A DNA stretch of 55,199 bases from Candidatus Altimarinota bacterium (GTDB lineage Bacteria > Patescibacteriota > Gracilibacteria > UBA4473): assembly GCA_020631075.1 (NCBI GenBank), contig JAHDHX010000008.1, positions 1-55,199 of the forward strand, written 5' to 3'. The notes under the pieces are model-generated. The model did not search any database. It was given only the letters and a program-made list of their open reading frames with translations, and was not told the DNA's origin. The translations under genes were made by a program, and so were the position numbers. Within the stretch, counting starts at the first letter, position 1; each line of letters opens with the position of its first letter. Positions 52,999 to 55,199 of the stretch are shown piece by piece.

Positions 52999-55199
52999 TT
53001 ACTCGCCCCCACCAGTAAGCGGCAATATATCCAACGCTTCGAGGTTATTGCTTTTTCGCTCAGGCAGCACTGGGTATGGCCGTATTTTGTTTTGTGGTGC
53101 TTGTGGATTTTTTGGTGCCCCATCGTCGTCTTTGGCGACAGGTGCAGCATTTTTGAAGGTTTCCACTTCTTCTGGTTTAGCTTCGGGTACGGTTGGTGGT
53201 TCATATGACTCTGGTTGGCTGGGGACAGTCAGCGGGGTGTATGCCCCACTGGTTTGATTGCCCGTGGTGGTGCCAGTGGTACTTCCACTCCCGCCAGTGG
53301 TGCTGCCATACCCATTGGTTGACGACCCCCGGCCAGTGCTACTGCTATACCCAGACGTACGGCTGCCAGTGGTACGGCTGCCGCCACTGGTGCCAGACGA
53401 CCCACCACTTCCCCCCGAACTACTCGTGCCACTGGTCGTGGTGCTCGTGTCTGTGCTACTGGTCGGATTGGGCTTTCGGTTATATCCAAAGTCAGCCGTA
53501 AAGTTTGTTTGTGCCGCTTCAGTGAGTGTTACGTTATATCCAGCATGATCTTGGCTGTTGTTATTCACTCCAGGATTACTCCCGAGTGATTCTGTGAAAC
53601 TAAATAATATCGGCTGCCCTCCACTAATGCGAACAACATAAGTGATTGGATTTCCAGTGTCATCAAGGATCGGAAGATCAGAAAATTGATACTCTCCGTT
53701 CACATCTGTAATGGCATACCCCACTGCCGTGCCACTAGCTTCATACAGTTCAACCGCCACACCTGGAAATGGTATGTCACCAGCACCAAAATTCCCATCT
53801 TCATCAGCATCAACAAACACTTGGTTCCCAATGATGCCTAAATTTTCACCAAAATTATTGTTTTGAGAATGATCTAGCGCATTGAGAACCACATCGGTGA
53901 TGCGGTTTGCATCAACAAAACTACCAGACTGCACACTGCCCTCACCGTGTTGCGGAGCAGGCACCACATCTGTACTGGTGTCTGAACCCGTCGAAGCGTA
54001 CGCTGGTGGTTGAATTTCTAGCACACTGTACACACCAGGCAGCAACGCATCAAAACGGTAGAATCCGTTAGTATCGGTAAGTTCGACTGGGCTGGTGATG
54101 AACGCTGGGTCAGTGTTGGTGACACTAAATTGAGTAGTAAACCAAGCATATTCTGCTGGGTAGAGCGTGGCATCTGGGCCATAATAATTTCCGAACTGGT
54201 CCATCCCAACCAGGATCATTTCAACATTAGGAATGCCTATTTCACCGGTGTCAATCAGCACATCTTGGTTTTTGTCATACCACACGTTTCCGCTCAGCTG
54301 TGCTAAGTTGTCTGGCGTATTATAAGTCGGAGTAGAGGTAGGATCACAAGTGCTAGGATCGCCGTCAGTGTCGGGCACTGCACAGGTGAGGGTGTCGCCG
54401 AACTTGGCTTGGTTTTCGATCGTGAACCCATTGGTGGTGTCGATGGGGTCAGCCACTTGGGCGTCAAAGATGATCACCGTTTGCCCAGGCGTGCTGGTGG
54501 TGTCGTTATAAGGTGGCACAGTCACACTAAACCCAGTGGTGACATCCAACGATGTATTTGCCACGCCGTCTATCAAAACACTGTTTGGCACAAAGCTCAG
54601 ATTTGGGTCACTCAGTGTGTCGAGGAAAGTATCGGACGCACTAGAGCCCCCGTCATTATAGATGGTGATAGTGAAGGTGAGAATTTCACCCAGATAAGCA
54701 AAACCGTCTGGATCAGCCTCAGTGACCGCTTTAGTGGCACGGAGTTGTGCTTCAGTGGGGAAGACCGTGGGGGTACATTCCTCAGGCAAATTCGCCGGGT
54801 CACAGGTGTCTTCGCCATCTACAGTGGCTTGGTTGCTCACACTCACGACACCAGCAGGGAGAGGGTCAGCGACGGTGACAGTGAAGGAGATGGTGGTTTG
54901 GCCAGCAAGAGCAGTAACACTGTCATAGGGGGGCACATCGACCGTGAACCCAGTCGTGATGTCTAAAGTACTGTCTGCCGTACCATCGACGGTGACAGAG
55001 CCAGAGTCGAAGGAGAGGTTTGGGTCAGCCAAGAGGTCTTGCACCAAGGTGTTAGAGGCAACAGAGCCACCATCGTTGTAAATCTCAATGGTGTAGGTAA
55101 GGGTTTCACCGGCATTGACTTCACCATCTTCGACAGATTCAGCCGTGACCGCTTTAGTGGCACGGAGTTGTGCTTCAGTGGGGAAGACCGTGGGGGTAC
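52999..55199 (-). CDS. Large repetitive surface protein with terminal LPLTG (5' end outside window)
   Basis: The last 733 or so residues of a secreted adhesin-like protein; the reading frame stays open to the window edge. From the edge inward come two DUF11/isopeptide-type repeats of about 141 residues (each with YNDGG, DPNLSF and VPPY). Two SdrD B-like domains follow, starting LSGNVWYDKNQD and IGNQVFVDADEDGNF, each with a Ca-binding DxDxDG-like loop and a YxFxxL turn. Then come an 80-residue Ser/Gly/Thr linker and a Pro/Glu/Lys-rich stretch. The protein ends DILPLTGGGE. LPLTG fits the sortase LPxTG motif, but the usual membrane helix and basic tail are absent, and no frame after the stop supplies them. 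Confidence 0.88.
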   Translation of the reverse strand, partial: TPTVFPTEAQLRATKAVTAESVEDGEVNAGETLTYTIEIYNDGGSVASNTLVQDLLADPNLSFDSGSVTVDGTADSTLDITTGFTVDVPPYDSVTALAGQTTISFTVTVADPLPAGVVSVSNQATVDGEDTCDPANLPEECTPTVFPTEAQLRATKAVTEADPDGFAYLGEILTFTITIYNDGGSSASDTFLDTLSDPNLSFVPNSVLIDGVANTSLDVTTGFSVTVPPYNDTTSTPGQTVIIFDAQVADPIDTTNGFTIENQAKFGDTLTCAVPDTDGDPSTCDPTSTPTYNTPDNLAQLSGNVWYDKNQDVLIDTGEIGIPNVEMILVGMDQFGNYYGPDATLYPAEYAWFTTQFSVTNTDPAFITSPVELTDTNGFYRFDALLPGVYSVLEIQPPAYASTGSDTSTDVVPAPQHGEGSVQSGSFVDANRITDVVLNALDHSQNNNFGENLGIIGNQVFVDADEDGNFGAGDIPFPGVAVELYEASGTAVGYAITDVNGEYQFSDLPILDDTGNPITYVVRISGGQPILFSFTESLGSNPGVNNNSQDHAGYNVTLTEAAQTNFTADFGYNRKPNPTSSTDTSTTTSGTSSSGGSGGSSGTSGGSRTTGSRTSGYSSSTGRGSSTNGYGSTTGGSGSTTGTTTGNQTSGAYTPLTVPSQPESYEPPTVPEAKPEEVETFKNAAPVAKDDDGAPKNPQAPQNKIRPYPVLPERKSNNLEALDILPLTGGGE
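54722..54776 (-). repeat. Intragenic repeat, inner copy
   Basis: These 55 bases are identical to 55145-55199. They encode the same segment (TVFPTEAQLRATKAVT) at the boundary of adjacent 141-residue units. Confidence 0.9.
55145..55199 (-). repeat. Intragenic repeat, outer copy
   Basis: Identical to 54722-54776, 423 bases away. The repeat runs into the window edge, so more units probably follow. Confidence 0.9.

Overview
The window is a 55.2 kb piece of a G+C-rich bacterial chromosome using the standard code (TGA is a clean stop, e.g. at 11554 and 25568). Gene content suggests a candidate-phyla (CPR/Patescibacteria) lineage such as Peregrinibacteria: a T4SS-like HerA ATPase far from any conjugation locus, SLH and LPxTG-type surface proteins, a compact Suf set, and almost no Shine-Dalgarno sequences. 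This is inferred from gene content; no 16S gene is present to confirm it.

Layout: 1-602 is the end of an rRNA operon (23S 3' end, 5S). 649-7935 holds a small membrane protein, tRNA-Phe, a DtxR-type regulator divergent from an HTTM membrane protein, a nitroreductase, the CCA-adding enzyme and a HerA-like ATPase. 8098-17429 is a surface-glycan island: cysN and cysD, a sulfotransferase, a family 2 glycosyltransferase, RmlA- and RmlB-type enzymes, a VioA/DegT-type aminotransferase and a UPF0104 membrane protein. 17577-19031 encodes a secreted protein joining three SLH-like repeats to a sortase domain. 19255-21927 holds L33, an AI-2E-family permease, PrmC and S21. 22156-32390 is a tightly packed unit: pgi, pbpC (PBP1C), a large alpha-2-macroglobulin lipoprotein with intact thioester, and a patatin. 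32391-40728 contains a mini-SufD, a PIF1-type helicase, an ABC-F protein and sufCB; the two Suf loci are flanked by copies of one small inverted-repeat element (MITE), and the copy near sufD is nested in an older relative. 40819-46176 has typA, an NTR-like secreted protein, a membrane-anchored ATP-grasp enzyme and YidC. 46413-55199 holds an A+T-rich protein with a type IX-secretion-like C-terminal domain, a YadA-head-like secreted protein, the T4SS-like ATPase, tRNA-Leu and initiator tRNA-Met, and a repetitive surface protein (cut by the window edge) that ends in LPLTGGGE.

Working together: the best candidate for an undescribed system is the pair formed by the SLH-anchored sortase (17577-19031) and the surface protein with a sortase motif but no membrane anchor behind it (52999 to the window end). 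Together they suggest S-layer-level protein attachment outside the membrane. The sulfate-activation and amino-sugar genes suggest that a sulfated, amino-sugar-containing glycan decorates the same surface, and PBP1C plus macroglobulin would provide wall repair and protease defence.

Regulation: several promoters read TTGACA, a G-rich spacer of about 16 bases, then TAGnnT. Others are extended -10 boxes (TGCTATAAT) placed so close to the ATG that the mRNA should be leaderless. Most other starts follow a pyrimidine-rich leader without a Shine-Dalgarno sequence.
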